Below are positions 1-12,682 of a stretch of 64,000 nt of DNA, one piece after another. The first letter of the stretch is position 1, and the number at the start of each line of letters is the position of its first letter. The notes beneath the pieces are model-generated. The model was not told the origin of the DNA. It searched no databases and was given only the letters and a program-made list of their open reading frames with translations. Location of the stretch: the NCBI GenBank assembly GCA_020080175.1, contig JAGHQL010000062.1:60748-124747 (forward strand), read 5' to 3'. This stretch comes from Glutinoglossum americanum (lineage: Eukaryota; Ascomycota; Geoglossomycetes; Geoglossales; Geoglossaceae). Both the position numbers and the translations under genes were made by a program.

Positions 1-1304
1 CCCGCTATCGCGGAGGAGGCTTTGCGTGGAGGGGGTGAGTTGAGGAGCCAGGTGCGATATGCGGTTGTGTTTTTCCATGAGTGAGACAGCCCATCCCTGG
101 AGGTCAACGGGGGTTCGCTTAGCAGCCTGGATGAATGGGTCATTGTCCTTAAGGCGGAAAAAATATTAGATCAGGTTATGGCAGTTGGTGGGGGAAAGCC
201 TTACAAAGAGCTCTTGAGGTGTAGGGCGAAGGTTTGGGTCCTTCACTAAGCATTTCTCGATCATCTCCTCGAGGATGGAAGGGAAAGCGTCACTCTTGGG
301 CAATTTAGGCGCTGGCTCATGCACAATCTGTTGGAGAAGGTCGAGTATGCCCATCGGTCCAGCGCTGGCTCTATCGCCCGCAGTTGAGTCGTTAGCATCG
401 AATGGAAACCGTCCGATTGCCAACTCCATCAGGGTCAACGCCACGCTCCAAACATCCGACTTCACTGAATATTTTGCGCCTTGAATGCGCTCCGGTGCCA
501 TATAGGTCGACGTGCCGACAAAGGTGTCCGCGACGGAATTGACAAGCTGGCCAGACACACCGAAGTCGCAAAGCTTGATACATCCTCGAGAGTTAACAAG
601 GATGTTAGATGGCTTGATGTCGCGGTGCATGATGCGATGGACATTGTAGAGATATGTGAGGCCGCCTAGAATTGCTTCCGCTATCTTGCCTAGTACGTCA
701 ACACGAACAGGGCCAAAGTCTTTAGAGATACGATCTAGCGACCTGGAGAAATAGAGTGAGTGACATTTTCGATCACAGCGCGTCTCGCGAGGCGAAAATA
801 CCCGCAGTCCATGTATTCCATGCACATCGTCACGTCCCCCGCTTCGTTGAGAAAAGCACCGTAGGAAGATACGATAAAGGGAGAGTTACAGTCGTGCATG
901 ATGTGTAGTTCGCGAACGATCTGTTTACGGACTTCCTTCTTCGCCTCCACGTGAATTACCTATGTGATGTGGTCAGAACGGCGAGGTCAGTAAAATATGA
1001 TGGGTTGTCATCAGCCCACCTTTCTTGCCATCACCACTTTCGTTGCAGCATGTTGAACCTTGCTCACTGTTCCTCCATTGCCAGCACCGAGTTCCTTCAA
1101 GACGATCAGATCTTCGCTTCGCAAATCCAACTTGAACTCTACGCCGATCTCTAAGGTGTCGTGCCTCCCTTCGTCATTCCCAAGTCCTCCGGGAATTTGC
1201 GAGTCAGTAGCAGACGGCGAAGTTGACTTCGGAGGTGCCGCGTTAAGAGCAAGCCCTTTGACGTTCTTTCGCTTTAACGTTCTGGCTTTGAAGGCGTCTG
1301 ACAT
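1..1304 (-). CDS. STE7: STE7-type MAP kinase kinase (MEK), 3' end cut by the window edge
   Basis: Dual-specificity MAPK kinase of the fungal pheromone/filamentation cascade, which phosphorylates the terminal MAPK. Exons: 1304-1020, 959-802, 742-205, 147-1; they join in frame to 376 residues with no stop reached, so the C-terminus lies outside the window. Visible: an N-terminal basic segment (KRKNVKG), glycine loop GAGNGG near residue 75, lysine of VVMARK near 95, catalytic HRDIKPSN near 188, DFG near 207, activation loop with the S-x3-T phospho-acceptor pattern just before VGTSTYMAPE, and a C-terminal docking tail after the last intron. I chose ATG 1304 (MSDAF) over an in-frame ATG at 1331 because fungal relatives begin close to the KRKNVKG segment. 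It is transcribed divergently from SPT6. The kinase call is sure; assignment to the STE7 rather than another MEK branch rests on the overall sequence and is likely. Confidence 0.93.
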
Positions 1305-2089
1305 TGCTGCTGAGCGTAGTAGGAATTTCAACCGTGTCGGGTAAGTACAAAAGTGAGAGAGCTGGCGCTGGAAGCTGCGCCGGAGATTTTGGGAAGCTGG
1401 TGGGGAGTTGAGGCCGGAAGGTGATATTTGAGCGAGTATTAGGTTATCCTAAACTTAGCGGAAAATTGTACCACTTTTGACAGCCGCCAGCGCCACCAAT
1501 AGAAATCAAAGCACCAAAAACAGCAACCAATAGTGGTTCTAGCGTTAGATACGGTAGTCGGACAATCTCTACGAAAGTAGCCGTTCGTTGTTGGGATAAG
1601 GATTGGCCAGCCAGAAACGAGACATCAGGTCGCATTTGAGGCTTGATAGAGAATCTATCTCCAGCGTGGATATGGATACCCTGACTTTGTAGAACCTCAT
1701 TTAGTCATGCATGTTGGAGTTCCTTATGGCTTGATGAAATCATGCATCGCTTTGTCGTGCATGTAAATAGGGCAATAATTTGTCTTGATTTCCAACTTTC
1801 GCATGCCAGCCAATATCATATTCTGTTAACTATGCATAGTTGTCCCTAAGTATTTTGAGCCAGAGTACCGGAACTTGCCGGGGATCAGTGACACCTCAAA
1901 AAAGGAAAAAGAGTGCTTCAATAGGTGAGCCTCATCACGCTAAGCCTATGTGCGCCACTTCATTTTCATTAACATTCCCATCATTCTCTCCACAGCCTCT
2001 AGTTACCTTTTCAACTCCCTTCAATACACTTATTCGTTACATTGCTGTAGCAGTGCTTCACTATCAGCGCTCACCCTGGATCGGTTAAC
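1305..2089. promoter_or_regulatory. Divergent intergenic region between the MAPKK and SPT6
   Basis: About 785 bp separating two divergent start codons. Two CCAAT pentamers are visible on the + strand at 1496-1500 and 1527-1531, a spacing of 31 bp, which would suit binding of the fungal CCAAT-binding complex (inference). A short upstream reading frame with an internal ATG (codons MCATSF) ends in TAA at 2086-2088, one base before the SPT6 ATG. No other gene is apparent. Confidence 0.5.
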
Positions 2090-5000
2090 ATGGATGCTCG
2101 AGACTTGATTGAAGGTGAAGCTGAGTTAGATGATGTAGAGGCTGAGGATTCGTATGATGGAGATACTAGAGAACCTATAGGGAGGGGTAGGGATAGATTG
2201 AACGGAGCAGCTATGCAAGATTCGAGCGAAGAGGAGGATGACGATGATGACGAAGAGGCGGCACGAGCAGTAAGACCTTTTCTGATCATTTGACCCAATA
2301 TTCATTACGCAGCACACGTATATAGTGCTGATATGACTCTTTTCGACCCAGGTTCGAGAAGGATTCATTGTGGATGAGGATGAAGAGGAGGAAGAGGAGC
2401 GAGATCGACGAAAGCGTCGAGAAAAAAAGCGACGACGGGCTCAACGCGAGGAGGAAGAAGAAGCTCTGGATGAGGAAGACCTGGACTTAATTGGCGAGGC
2501 AAATCCAGAGTTTGAGAGGAGGGTTGCCAGTCAAGTATGCACATGCTTTGCTTAGGATATTCATGAGAAGCAGCAGGCTAAATTCTTATAGCCCAAATTC
2601 AAACGGCTGAAGCGTGGACGGGAAGAAGACAGAGGACGGGCAGCCTCACGCGGCCTAGAAGAAATTTTCTCCGACGATGAGGATATTGATGCACCCCATG
2701 ACCTTGACGAAGATGATAGACGCGGACCGTTGCGTGCGGAGCCTCGTGCGTTGGCAGACGAGTTTGCCGATTTTATCGAGGAGGATGAGTTGTCGGACGA
2801 AGATGAGCGACAGCGCCAGCTTGAGGAACGCGAAATTGCCCGGCCGCGTGACAGAGACTATGGTGGCGTAGCTGGAACTGAAGCGACGGGTCTGGATGAA
2901 GAGACCTTGGAAACCATGACTCGAGCATTCGGAAATGGAGAAGATTACGAATGGGCCTTGCAGCTGGAAGAGGACCTTGAAGAGAAGGAGATCGGAGAAC
3001 AGCAGCTGGAGCTAAAGGATGTCTTTGAGCCTTCTCAACTCGCCGAGAGAATGCTGACTGATGAGGACAATCAAATTAGAGCTACGGACGAGCCGGAGCG
3101 CTTCCAGCTTGCAAGGAAGCCCTTTAAGCATGTTATATTAACGGATGAGCAGTTCAAGGAGGAGGCCAAGTGGATTTCGGACCTTATGTTACCCAAAAAA
3201 GGCTTGGATGATGAGCTGGTGGCACCATTTGAGAGAGCTATTGGGAAGGTACTGGAATTTTTCGTCACCGACGAAGTTGAAGTGCCTTATGTATTTCAAC
3301 ACCGCAAGGATTACCTCATCCATGCAGCAAAGTCCCGTGTCACGCCAGATCCATTCAACCCAGACGCTCCTCAATATGTCGTTAAGGCGGAGAAATTGCT
3401 CAATCAGAACGACCTCTGGGATATTTTGGAATTCGACCTCAAATTTAGAGCATTGGTTGACAAGCGCAACGCCCTCCAGCGAACTTATGACCAGCTCAAG
3501 CGCATTTCAGATATCCAAGATGATGTGTTCGAAGACATGCTACCGAAAGCAGTATCAATGGAAGAGCTTCAGGACATTCAGGACTATCTCCACTTTCAAT
3601 ACTCGTCTCAGCTCAAGGATATTGCTCTTGTGAATGGGGCAGCGAATGGTGCCCAACGACGTCCCAATACTCAGAGGACACTCTGGGAACGAATTCGAAA
3701 TGGCAAAATTTATAGCCTCGTCCGGGCTTTCGGTATAACTGCGGACCAGTTCGGCCAAAACGTGCTGAGGGAAGGCCGACGTCAATATACAGAAGACCCT
3801 ACAGTCTTGCCTAATGAGATGGCGGATACAGACGGACTGCTGGAACCACCGGAACATCCTACTGGTGTCCACGTCCTAAAAGCTGCGAAACTGATGTTTG
3901 CCGAAGAGATTGCCATGAATCCAAGGATGAGGAAAGCTTTAAGAGGAACGTTCTACGTAAACGGAGTTGTCGAAAGCTTCAGGACTGAGAAAGGGCTGAA
4001 GAAGATTGACGAACAGCATCCTTACCACGAGTTCAAGTATCTACGCAATCAGGATCTACGACAGATCGCTCGGCGCCCAGATATGTACCTCCGAATGCTT
4101 AAGGCTGAGGAAGAAGGCCTTGTAGAGGTCAAGATTCGATTGAAGGATTTCGAGAGCTTCAAGCGCAAATTAGCCGATGATATTGAATCAGATAATTTTA
4201 GCGAGGTGGCCGACGCCTGGAATAACGAACGTCGCGAGGTCTTGGAGATGGCCCTTTCGAAACTGGAGAAGATCATGACCAAAGGTGTTAAAGAAAATAT
4301 GAAGACTGAATGTGAAAATGAGGTATCAAAAGCCTGCAGGGCAGAGTACTCAAAGAAACTCGACCAGGCTCCTTACAAACCCAACGGTATGATCCTGGGA
4401 ACGACTCCAAGAGTACTGGCTATTTCTGGTGGCAATACTGAGGCTGGGCGGGGTGGTGGTGTCTGCTGGGCATGGGTTGAGGAAGATGGCCGTGTGTTGG
4501 AGAACGGCAAGTTCTCGAACCTTAACAAAGATGAGGATGCCAAACGGTCGTTTGTGGAACTCGTTCAGCGGCGACGACCCGACGTTATTGGCGTTGCTGG
4601 GTTTACCGTGGCCACGCACACTCTATACCTCGACATTCGGAACATCATCTTAGCTGAAAATCTGCGGGGAACGGAATTTGAGGATCCCGAAACCGGCGAA
4701 GAACGAACGGAGCCACTAGAGGTAGTCATGGTCAATGATGAAGTCGCAAGGCTATATCACTGCAGCGAGCGAGCGGCCATTGAGCATCCCGGACTCTCCC
4801 CCCTAGGAAGATATTGTGTGGCTTTGGCAAAATATCTACAAAATCCGATGAAAGAATATGCTGCTCTACAGAAGGACGTTGTCTCGATCTCATTTCATCC
4901 CAATCAACAGCTTGTGCCGCAAGAAAAGATCTTGAGACAGCTTGAAACGGCTATGGTAGATATGGTCAACCTTTGTGGCGTTGATATAAACGAAGCAGTT

Positions 5001-6628
5001 AGCGACCCATACACCGCTAATTTGCTACCCTATATTTGCGGGCTCGGGTTCAGAAAGACGAGTAGCGTGATTAAGGCCATCAATGTCAACGTAAGCCTTC
5101 CAATATATCGCATTTTTACCCCTTTTTTGACTTCTATCTATAGGGCGGTGTTGTGGCGAGCAGAGATGAACTTGTCGGCGACCCAGAGGAGGGAAAACTC
5201 CCGGTTGTTGGCCCTCGAGTATGGCACAACTGCGCCAGTTTTCTCTACATTGAATATGACCCCTCGGATACCTCTTCAGACTATCTCGACAACACTAGAG
5301 TACACCCGGAAGATTATGACCTGGGCAGAAAAATGGCTGCTGACGCTCTTGAGCTGGATGAAGAGGATGTAAAAGCTGAGATTGATGAAGCTGGCCCCGG
5401 GGCAATTGTCAGAAAACTCATCAAAGATGGCGCTCAGGAGAAAGTTAACGACCTGATCTTAGAGGAGTATGCCGAGCAGTTAGAGCGCAACTTCAACCAG
5501 CGAAAACGGGCTACATTGGAAACAATTCGAGCTGAGCTGCAGCAGCCATATGAGGAGCTTCGCCGAACATTTACGCTGCTGTCACCTGGTGAAATATTTA
5601 CCATGCTCACTGGGGAAACCTCAGAGACGCTTTGCGAGGGTATGATTGTCCCAGTGAGTATTCGAAAGGTATTGGACAAAAAAATGTTTGTGAAGCTTGA
5701 CTGTGGCATCGAGGTGGAGGCCAGCCTCCATGACACAGATGCTGATCAGGATCAACTTACCTCTCTTTACTCAGCCAACCAAGTAATGCGGGCCAGGATC
5801 CTCAACCTAGATCGCGCTAATTTCAAGGTGGTATTATCGCTACGGGAGGATGACCTTCGGAGACCTTTCCGGCGGCATCTCGACCACATGCCTGATGAAT
5901 GGGATGATCTTCAAGAGGACCGAGACAAAGAACTGTTGCAAGAGACGAACGAAGAGTCTCGTAGTACACAGAGGGTCATCAAACATCCGCTCTTCCGTCC
6001 TTTCAATGCTGCTCAAGCAGAACAATACCTGGCCACTCAGGCTAGAGGAGACGCGGTCATTCGTCCGTCGTCAAAGGGACTCGATCATCTTGCAGTCACT
6101 TGGAAAGTTTCGGATGGCGTTTACCAGCATATCGATGTTCTTGAACTGGATAAGGAGAACGAGTTTTCTGTTGGCAAATCATTGAGGATCGGGTTGCAAA
6201 CCTACAGCGATTTAGATGAGTTGATCGTCAACCACGTCAAGGCGATGGCTAGGAAGGTTGAAGAAATGATGTTACACGAAAAGTACCAATCAGGTAGCAA
6301 GGCTGATACTGGTTCGTTTCCCTCCTGTTCCGCAACTAGATTTGGCGCTTCTCATTTCAAAGCTAACTATTAGATAGAACGCTGGCTGACGACGTATACG
6401 GAGGCTAACCCAACCCGCTCTGTCTATGCCTTCTGTATTAATCCCAAGTATCCCGGATACTTCTATCTGTGCTTCAAAGCTGGGCCACGTGCCCAGATGG
6501 GGAGCTGGCCCGTCAAGGTTATACCCCAAGCCTTTGGGATGCAGAAGCATGTCTACCCAGATATGCGGGCTCTCTGCAATGGTTTTAAGCTGGTCTTCCA
6601 GAACATGCAGAGTAACAAACGGCGATAA
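2090..6628 (+). CDS. SPT6: Transcription elongation factor / histone chaperone Spt6
   Basis: Spt6 binds histones H3-H4 and elongating RNA polymerase II and restores chromatin behind it. Exons: 2090-2269, 2352-2534, 2592-5090, 5144-6311, 6378-6628, giving 1426 residues in one frame. Domains in order: strongly acidic N-terminus with long E/D and K/R runs (1 to about 220); helix-rich core; YqgF-like RNase H fold from about 715 (around [14 protein letters not shown]); HhH region around 920-1000; S1 domain about 1117-1190 (starting near [11 protein letters not shown]); tandem SH2 from about 1235 to the end, including the [11 protein letters not shown] stretch. The protein stops almost directly after the SH2 module, without a long tail. 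Introns 1-3 have ordinary GTAAG/GTATG donors; intron 4 (6312-6377) starts GTTCGT and has a CTAAC branch site. Identity is secure. Confidence 0.97.
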
Positions 6629-7612
6629 ATGTTTCATCTTATTCTCTTAACTAGGGGACATGGGAGAGCTATCGTTAGCCTCCTTTTTTCTCTTCTCGAA
6701 TGTAGACTTCTGCGGTATCTGGTGGACTAAAAAGTTATCCTATTTCATGCACGTGCATCAAAGAAAATATCCTGCAACTCACATGTCCTACGGCCATGGG
6801 GATATAAAATATTGTGTCTAGCAGTCCCCAGGTTTATCATGCGTGATCTCGGTAAAACGTATTTCAACAAATCATCAGTTGAGGGCGTAAATCCTAAGAT
6901 TCTGTCATTGCAATTGCATCGAACTTGATTGAGGTGCCAATCCTGTCGCAACCAGGAATAAAGAAATGCAACCTATCTCGCGTGAAACTGTACTAGCACT
7001 GTTGGTAACTATGTTAACGGTGACACAGATTCCAACGTAGAGGGACCCTGGCGACACACTGTTGATACATAGGAAGCTAGGCAATAGGCCTTATCATTAT
7101 GAATAAATATGCATTGGAGCCCTTCCCTACCACGCCGTTTCGGGAGGCGCGAAAACACGGACGGTTATTGGCCCGGCATTTCGCCTCGGCACGGTCGCTA
7201 TTCTAACTATTTACGGGACCACGTCGTTCGGAGATTTATGAACCTTAAATGCGGCGACCACTAGCCTCCTACTGCTCCTGACGCCTCAATTCCCTTTCCT
7301 TTCCCTGAGGTCAATTGTGTTGGCCACCTAAGACCCTGACTACGCGATTCCTAACTAATTCTTCGCCATTCTATAAGGTAGACTATTGGGTAGCGTAGCT
7401 GTTCGAGGAATTCTGATCGGACTACTCCGAGCCGAGGTTTTTTTTATCCGTCCACATGCAGTAATATATCGACTTACGTCAATAACCGCTCCGCACTCGG
7501 TATATGTTTGTGCTTACCCCTTCTCAATATCACTATATGGGCATCTAAGGAGAATCTGAACCACATATCTTCCATTGCCACCGAAATCCGCAGGCTGTCT
7601 TCTAATCGGGCC
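6629..7612. other. Intergenic region, no gene seen
   Basis: About 980 bp between SPT6 and the aldehyde dehydrogenase, holding the SPT6 3' region and the promoter of the next gene. Only short unconserved reading frames occur here. I see no RNA gene or repeat. Confidence 0.5.
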
Positions 7613-9503
7613 ATGGCATCATCCACTGCCATCCCTACGTTCTCGCACACGCCAATCGAAGCTATTCCCGGCATCGCCGTCCAAGCCCGCAGCACGTTCC
7701 GGAGCCAGAAGACGAAGCCCTTGGAGTACCGACTAACACAGCTCCGGAAGCTATGGTGGGGGTGAGTAGAGTACCCTTGCACCTCAGAGCAGTGCTGGAG
7801 AGAATTATACTGAGCCTCAGAACAGACTGAAAGACAATGAAGCCGCCATTATTGAAGCATGTAGGCTTGACCTCGGAAAGCCGTCATATGAGGCAATCAC
7901 TGGGGAGGTTGGGTGGTGTCTGAATGACATCATATTCGTCTGTAACAACCTGAAGAAGTGGATGGCTGATGAAAAGGCTCCTGACATTGACCTCAAAAAT
8001 TCGGTGGTTAACCCGAAAATTCGGAAAGAGCCGCTCGGTGCGGTTCTAGTTATTGGGTATGTATATCTACTGTAGTCTCATGGTTCTTACGGTTGACCAA
8101 CCAACATTGCAGTGCATTCAACTACCCGTTCCAACTCTCCCTGGGACCCTTTATTGGAGCTATTGCTGCAGGAAACACTGCTGTCTTGAAGCCTAGCGAG
8201 TTGTCACCAAACACCGCGGCGGTGATGCAGCGGATTATCCAAGAATGCCTCGATAGTTCTGCGTATTTCTGCATTCAGGGTGCCGTTCCCGAGACCACCG
8301 AGCTGCTGAGCCAGAAATGGGATAAGATCTTTTATACAGGTAGCTCTGAAGTGGGGATCTTGGTTGCTAAAAAAGCCGCTGAAACCTTAACCCCGGTGAC
8401 ACTTGAGCTTGGAGGAAAAAATCCCGCCATTATCAGCAGATTTGCGGACACCAGACTGGCAGCGAGGAGACTTATCTGGGGGAAAACCCTCAACGCGGGA
8501 CAGGTCTGCCTCTCCCAGAATTACATTCTAATTGACAAGGAGGTTCTACCGTCTTTCGTCGACGAGCTCGGCATTGCCTTCAAGGAATTCTACCCGAATG
8601 GCGCAAAGGCATCCCCAGATTTCGCGCGGATCGTCAATGAGCGACACTTCCACCGCATTAAAAAGATGCTGGATGAAACGCACGGCAAGATCTTGATAGG
8701 AGGCGCGATGGATGAGAAGGAAAAATTTATCGAGCCCACTGTTGTGCAAGTCGATAGTCTTGAGGACTCATTGATCAAGGAAGAAAGCTTTGGGCCGCTG
8801 TTCCCCTTGCTTCCTGTCGACGGTCTAGATGAAGCGATCAGAATTGCGAATGAAGTGGATAGCACACCGTTGGCAATGTACCCGTTCTCCAAGAAGAGTG
8901 AGGAGATAGATAGGCGTATGCAGCCCCCCTCCCCTTGCGCGCGACTTATTACTTTGCCTAGTGCTGATGCACAACGAATAGTATTGAACGAGATCACATC
9001 CGGAGGCGCATCTATCAATGAGTAAGCGGCTTCCAGCTATAATCTTCCTCCAGAGATTAACTAACCTGATAGTTCCTTTTTCCACGGCTCGATCCCGACT
9101 CTAGCTTTTGGCGGAGTCGGTAGCTCAGGCCAAGGGTCCTATCGCGGAAAGGCGTCATTTGACGCCTTCACTCATCGCCGCTCTGTTACCCATACACCTT
9201 CTTGGCTTGAGAAGCTTATCTCAATTCGCTATCCGCCTTACGCGGGGAAGATATCCCGATACAAAAGGATGGTAGCCACGCAACCAGATTTCGATCGTGA
9301 GGGGAAAGTCAAGGGTGACATGTTGGCTTGGGTACTTACTCTGGGTGGAGGCAGAGTTGTGGCGGTGAGGTGGTTGGCTGTTCTTCTTGGTGAGTAAAAT
9401 TATTATTAGCACTGGTGGCCCCTAGAGGGTCACTGGCTAACTTACTTTCATAGCGGCTATTGGCATTAAGAAGGTCTTGGAGAGCCGAACCTCAAAGCTC
9501 TAA
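7613..9503 (+). CDS. Aldehyde dehydrogenase with C-terminal membrane tail (fatty aldehyde / apocarotenal dehydrogenase type)
   Basis: NAD(P)-dependent oxidation of an aldehyde to its acid. Exons: 7613-7761, 7826-8056, 8113-8915, 8982-9021, 9073-9389, 9454-9503; total 529 residues. Seen: GAFNYPFQLSLGP, FYTGSSEVG, TLELGGKNP with the general-base Glu near 224, AGQVCLSQ with the catalytic Cys near 258, EESFGP, and SGGASIND followed by FGGVGSSGQG. The last 35 residues are hydrophobic and end in basic residues, the layout of tail-anchored class 3 (ALDH3-like) enzymes that oxidise fatty aldehydes in ER or similar membranes; fungal beta-apo-4'-carotenal oxygenases (YLO-1 type) share this architecture. 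The substrate cannot be decided from sequence. No carotenoid gene lies nearby, so a fatty aldehyde role is equally likely. The start is the first ATG before MASSTAIP. Confidence 0.93.
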
Positions 9504-10078
9504 TCTCCTAGCGCCACGAAGGGTTTAGTAAGACCAAGTAGACTTTTAAGGGAAATTCTTATCTCGGCTTTTCGACAGGATAGCTAAATGCTCGTTCTCC
9601 AATTGGCAGCCATACGTATACCTCAAATGTAGTGATTACAAATATTATATCATTTTTCCGGCGCTCGTTGGGTTCGGAACGGGAATGGCACAGGAGTTGG
9701 CACAGAAGCCTGCACACCAGTGAAGCTCGGGGATATCTGCTAGAATATTTGTTGAAGATCGGTCGTAACGGATGTGGTGATGACAAACGGATCCGCCTCC
9801 GGTATTGGGGCCTTAAGCAATGGTCTAAGGCGGCTTTGGAGTTTATATAATACTGGCGTAAATTGTAGTTTCATCTATTGTCGTAATATCTTGGTATTTA
9901 TCCACTGTCTAATCGCTTTTGGAGAGGAGAGGTCCTCAGAAAACGAAACGGGAATACAAAAGAGGGAGTGCTGGAGTGAGACAAGAAGTTCCATTGCCTG
10001 CAGATGTTGCTAATGTTCTTTCCGGCTGAGTGAGTATTATTCTCGCGCCAAAGATAGTCGCCTTGTTAATTTAGGAAT
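9504..10078. other. Convergent intergenic region
   Basis: 575 bp between the 3' ends of the aldehyde dehydrogenase (+) and cyclophilin-40 (-). It presumably carries both 3' UTRs. The short frames here show no recognisable protein. Confidence 0.5.
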
Positions 10079-11567
10079 CTACTGGAAGTATTTTTTATAT
10101 GCCTCCTTTTCCTTCTTCATCCTCTCAGCTGATCGCTTCTTCACAGATTCGTATTCCTTCACCACGAGGGCATCGCCAGGTGCCAGTTTCAAGGCTGTTG
10201 TGAGATCTTTCTCGGCCTCATCATCGTCTTTTAAACCTACGTTTGCAAGACCCTGACGGAAGTATGCCTTGGCCTTCTCCTTGTCAGTTGCATCGGGTAC
10301 CTCTAGAGCATGTGAGGCGGAGGTCTTGGCGTCCTTGTAGCTCCCTAGCTTGATCTGGCAGAGTGCTGAGTTTGAGTGTAAGACGAACCGAAGGCTGTTA
10401 AGTTCCTTGCCGAGTTCCGGCGGGTCGTTCTCTAATGGCTCCGGATATTCGTGGATATATCGAAGGCCCTTTTGATACTTTTCGAGACTCAAATCCCAAT
10501 TGTTGTTTTTGTAGGCTTTGTTGCCAAATTCTTTTAGTTCACTAGCGATCTTGACCGTTTCCTTTCCGCTCAGGTCTTCGCTTTGGTCTGCAGGGAAATC
10601 TTCGTATGGGTCACCTGTGGCATCCACTGGACGTTGCCCAACAGCCGAACTAGCACCACCATGAAGTTCTCCGCAGTCTATTGTGTTATTAGTTGAAGAG
10701 CACTCTACCACGTAGTTGTTTTATAATCCATACCAATAATGGTGACCGGTTGGGCTGGTTTGTCGCCAGGTTGAGTCTTGACATTCTCTATTCTACGCAC
10801 AATACTCTTGCCATTCACAACCTCCCCAAAAACCACGTGTTTTCCGTCAAGATGCGGGGTGGGCACTGTTGTGATGAAGAACTGAGAGCCGTTGGTGCCT
10901 AGCATAACGGTTAGAATCAAGAACCGGGAGTCTTTTGGCATGAATTCTATGTACCTGGACCGGCGTTTGCCATTGAGAGAAGAAACGGCTTGTCGTGTTT
11001 CAGCTCAAAGTTCTCATCTTCGAATTTCTCCCCATAGATCGATTCGCCTCCAGTACCGTTTCCAGCTGTGAAGTCGCCACCTTGGATCATAAACTCCTTA
11101 ATGACACGATGAAACCCGGAACCTAGAAGTGATGAAAACCCTCTAGTCAGTAGCTTGTAATAGTGTGGTAATGCTCGTCCTAGCTAGAATACGGGGAAGG
11201 AGAATACCTTTGAAATGTAGCGGTTTGCCAGTCTTTCCAACGCCCTTCTCTCCAGTACATAGAGCGCGAAAGTTCTCTGCCGTCTTTGGCGCGGCTGAAG
11301 CAGGCGGAGTTCAGCATTGGAACCAAGGCGGTTTTAGTGAGGACTGTCTCACCATCATTATACTATCAGGTGTGAGATTAGTCGATCGAGCTATTACTGC
11401 ATGCTCTATTTAAATAAGACTCACAAGCTCAAAAGTGATACGACCCAACTTCTGCTGGCCAAGTTGGATATCAAAGAACGCGTAATTGCGTCCTGCTAGA
11501 GGTGAATTTCTTAGATAGCATCACCCTTATTGTGCCGAGGGAACTCACCCTGTGATTGCGAAGCCAT
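10079..11567 (-). CDS. CPR6: Peptidyl-prolyl isomerase, cyclophilin-40 type (Hsp90 co-chaperone)
   Basis: Cyclophilin plus TPR protein that binds the C-terminus of Hsp90 and isomerises prolyl bonds. Exons: 11567-11549, 11492-11425, 11362-11353, 11294-11208, 11122-10955, 10898-10734, 10677-10079; 371 residues, the usual length. Cyclophilin domain about 7-175, with [26 protein letters not shown] and [12 protein letters not shown]; the catalytic Arg and the FMIQGGD motif are intact. TPR domain about 215-345 ([21 protein letters not shown] and two more repeats), then a basic C-terminus. Exon 3 is only 10 nt (TATAATGATG); without it the conserved [15 protein letters not shown] stretch cannot be formed in frame. 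The gene is convergent with the aldehyde dehydrogenase. CPR6 versus CPR7 orthology was not tested. Confidence 0.95.
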
Positions 11568-11931
11568 GACGGTACTCTGGGTAGAATTAGATAGATGAAT
11601 TAGTTGAGATATCGAATTGAAAGGGAAGATCTCCCTAATATGAATGTGTTGGGTGAGGAGATACTTTAGGCTGCAGAAGGCTATCGAAGATTCTATGTTG
11701 TGCTTTTTGTGGGCGCCAAGATCACACGAGGCCCGCTTCAGCGATCTATTCACATGTCTTTATATGTACTCAGTTCTACTCAGCCAGATATTTTTCTAGC
11801 GCATCTATGCCCAAATCTCCGCATTCGGACAACTAATCCAACAGGACCGGCGAGCTCATCGCGCACAGGAAGCTAAAACCGAACCTCGCCCCCCTCCTCC
11901 GCTTATGTAAGCTTGCTATCATTCCTGCAGC
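11568..11931. other. Intergenic region between cyclophilin-40 and the tRNA deacylase
   Basis: About 360 bp upstream of cyclophilin-40 and downstream of the deacylase, both on the minus strand. It should hold the CPR6 promoter. No reading frame or repeat stands out. Confidence 0.4.
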
Positions 11932-12682
11932 TCAAGCCTTAGGGCTAGCTGAGATCTCTAATGTAACCTAATTCGGAGTTAGCAACTTAGGGAAGGCTAG
12001 GAGCCGGAGAGGGAAAAAGAAAAGAGCTAGTAGCATGCCGGTTGAGAAACAAGGCTACGCCAGACAGTAGATCCACCTACCGGTCCGTCGTTGATTAGGC
12101 CGACCTCCATCATAGCCTGATAGACGCCATTCTTGACCTTCTCTGACTCATAACCTTCCTGAACTTTTGAAACGAAATGGTCATACAGCTCTTTTGCCTG
12201 CTCACCCGCCATAGCTCCATGGAAGTCCGGCTTTGACCCCTTCTTAGTTGAAGCCAGGAGCGTAAATTGAGAGACTATATGGGAGATATATCATTAGGGT
12301 TCAACTGCGATAGCGGAAGCCCGAGTGCAAGTGTAAGCATACCGCACAGAATCTCTCCATCGATGTCTTGGACACTCCGTTTCCACTAGAGTGTTGTGAT
12401 ATCAGAGAACCACTGTTGGAGCTAAGAGGAGGCAAAAATTAATACCCTAGCTCCATCTTCACCCTCCCATAATTTCATCTTTAACACCTTTGAAGCCAAT
12501 CTATCTGCTTCCTTTAGCGTATCTCCAGGTGCTACAGCGGCAAAAACCAAGATCCCCTTGCCGATTGAAGAGACTAGTTGTTGATCCACCGTAACAGAGG
12601 CGGAGAGAACCCGCTGTAGAATAGCTACACTGTATCAGACAAGGGATCAACGCTGGGTCCCAGGGCGCTCCAAACCTTTCAT
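11932..12682 (-). CDS. DTD1: D-aminoacyl-tRNA deacylase (D-Tyr-tRNA deacylase)
   Basis: Cytosolic proofreading enzyme that hydrolyses D-amino acids, and glycine from mischarged tRNA, using the tRNA itself in catalysis. Exons: 12682-12676 (ATGAAAG, 7 nt), 12624-12446, 12385-12343, 12274-12081, 11967-11932; 152 residues, normal for the family. Seen: N-terminal MKAILQRVLSASVTV, the SQFTL motif (DTD motif 1), and NDGPVTLEIS with the conserved Gly-cisPro pair (motif 2). The first exon carries just two codons plus one base, and the last exon only twelve codons. It is divergent from NOT3/5 across 457 bp. Strong call; the first and last exons were placed by frame and homology. Confidence 0.92.
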
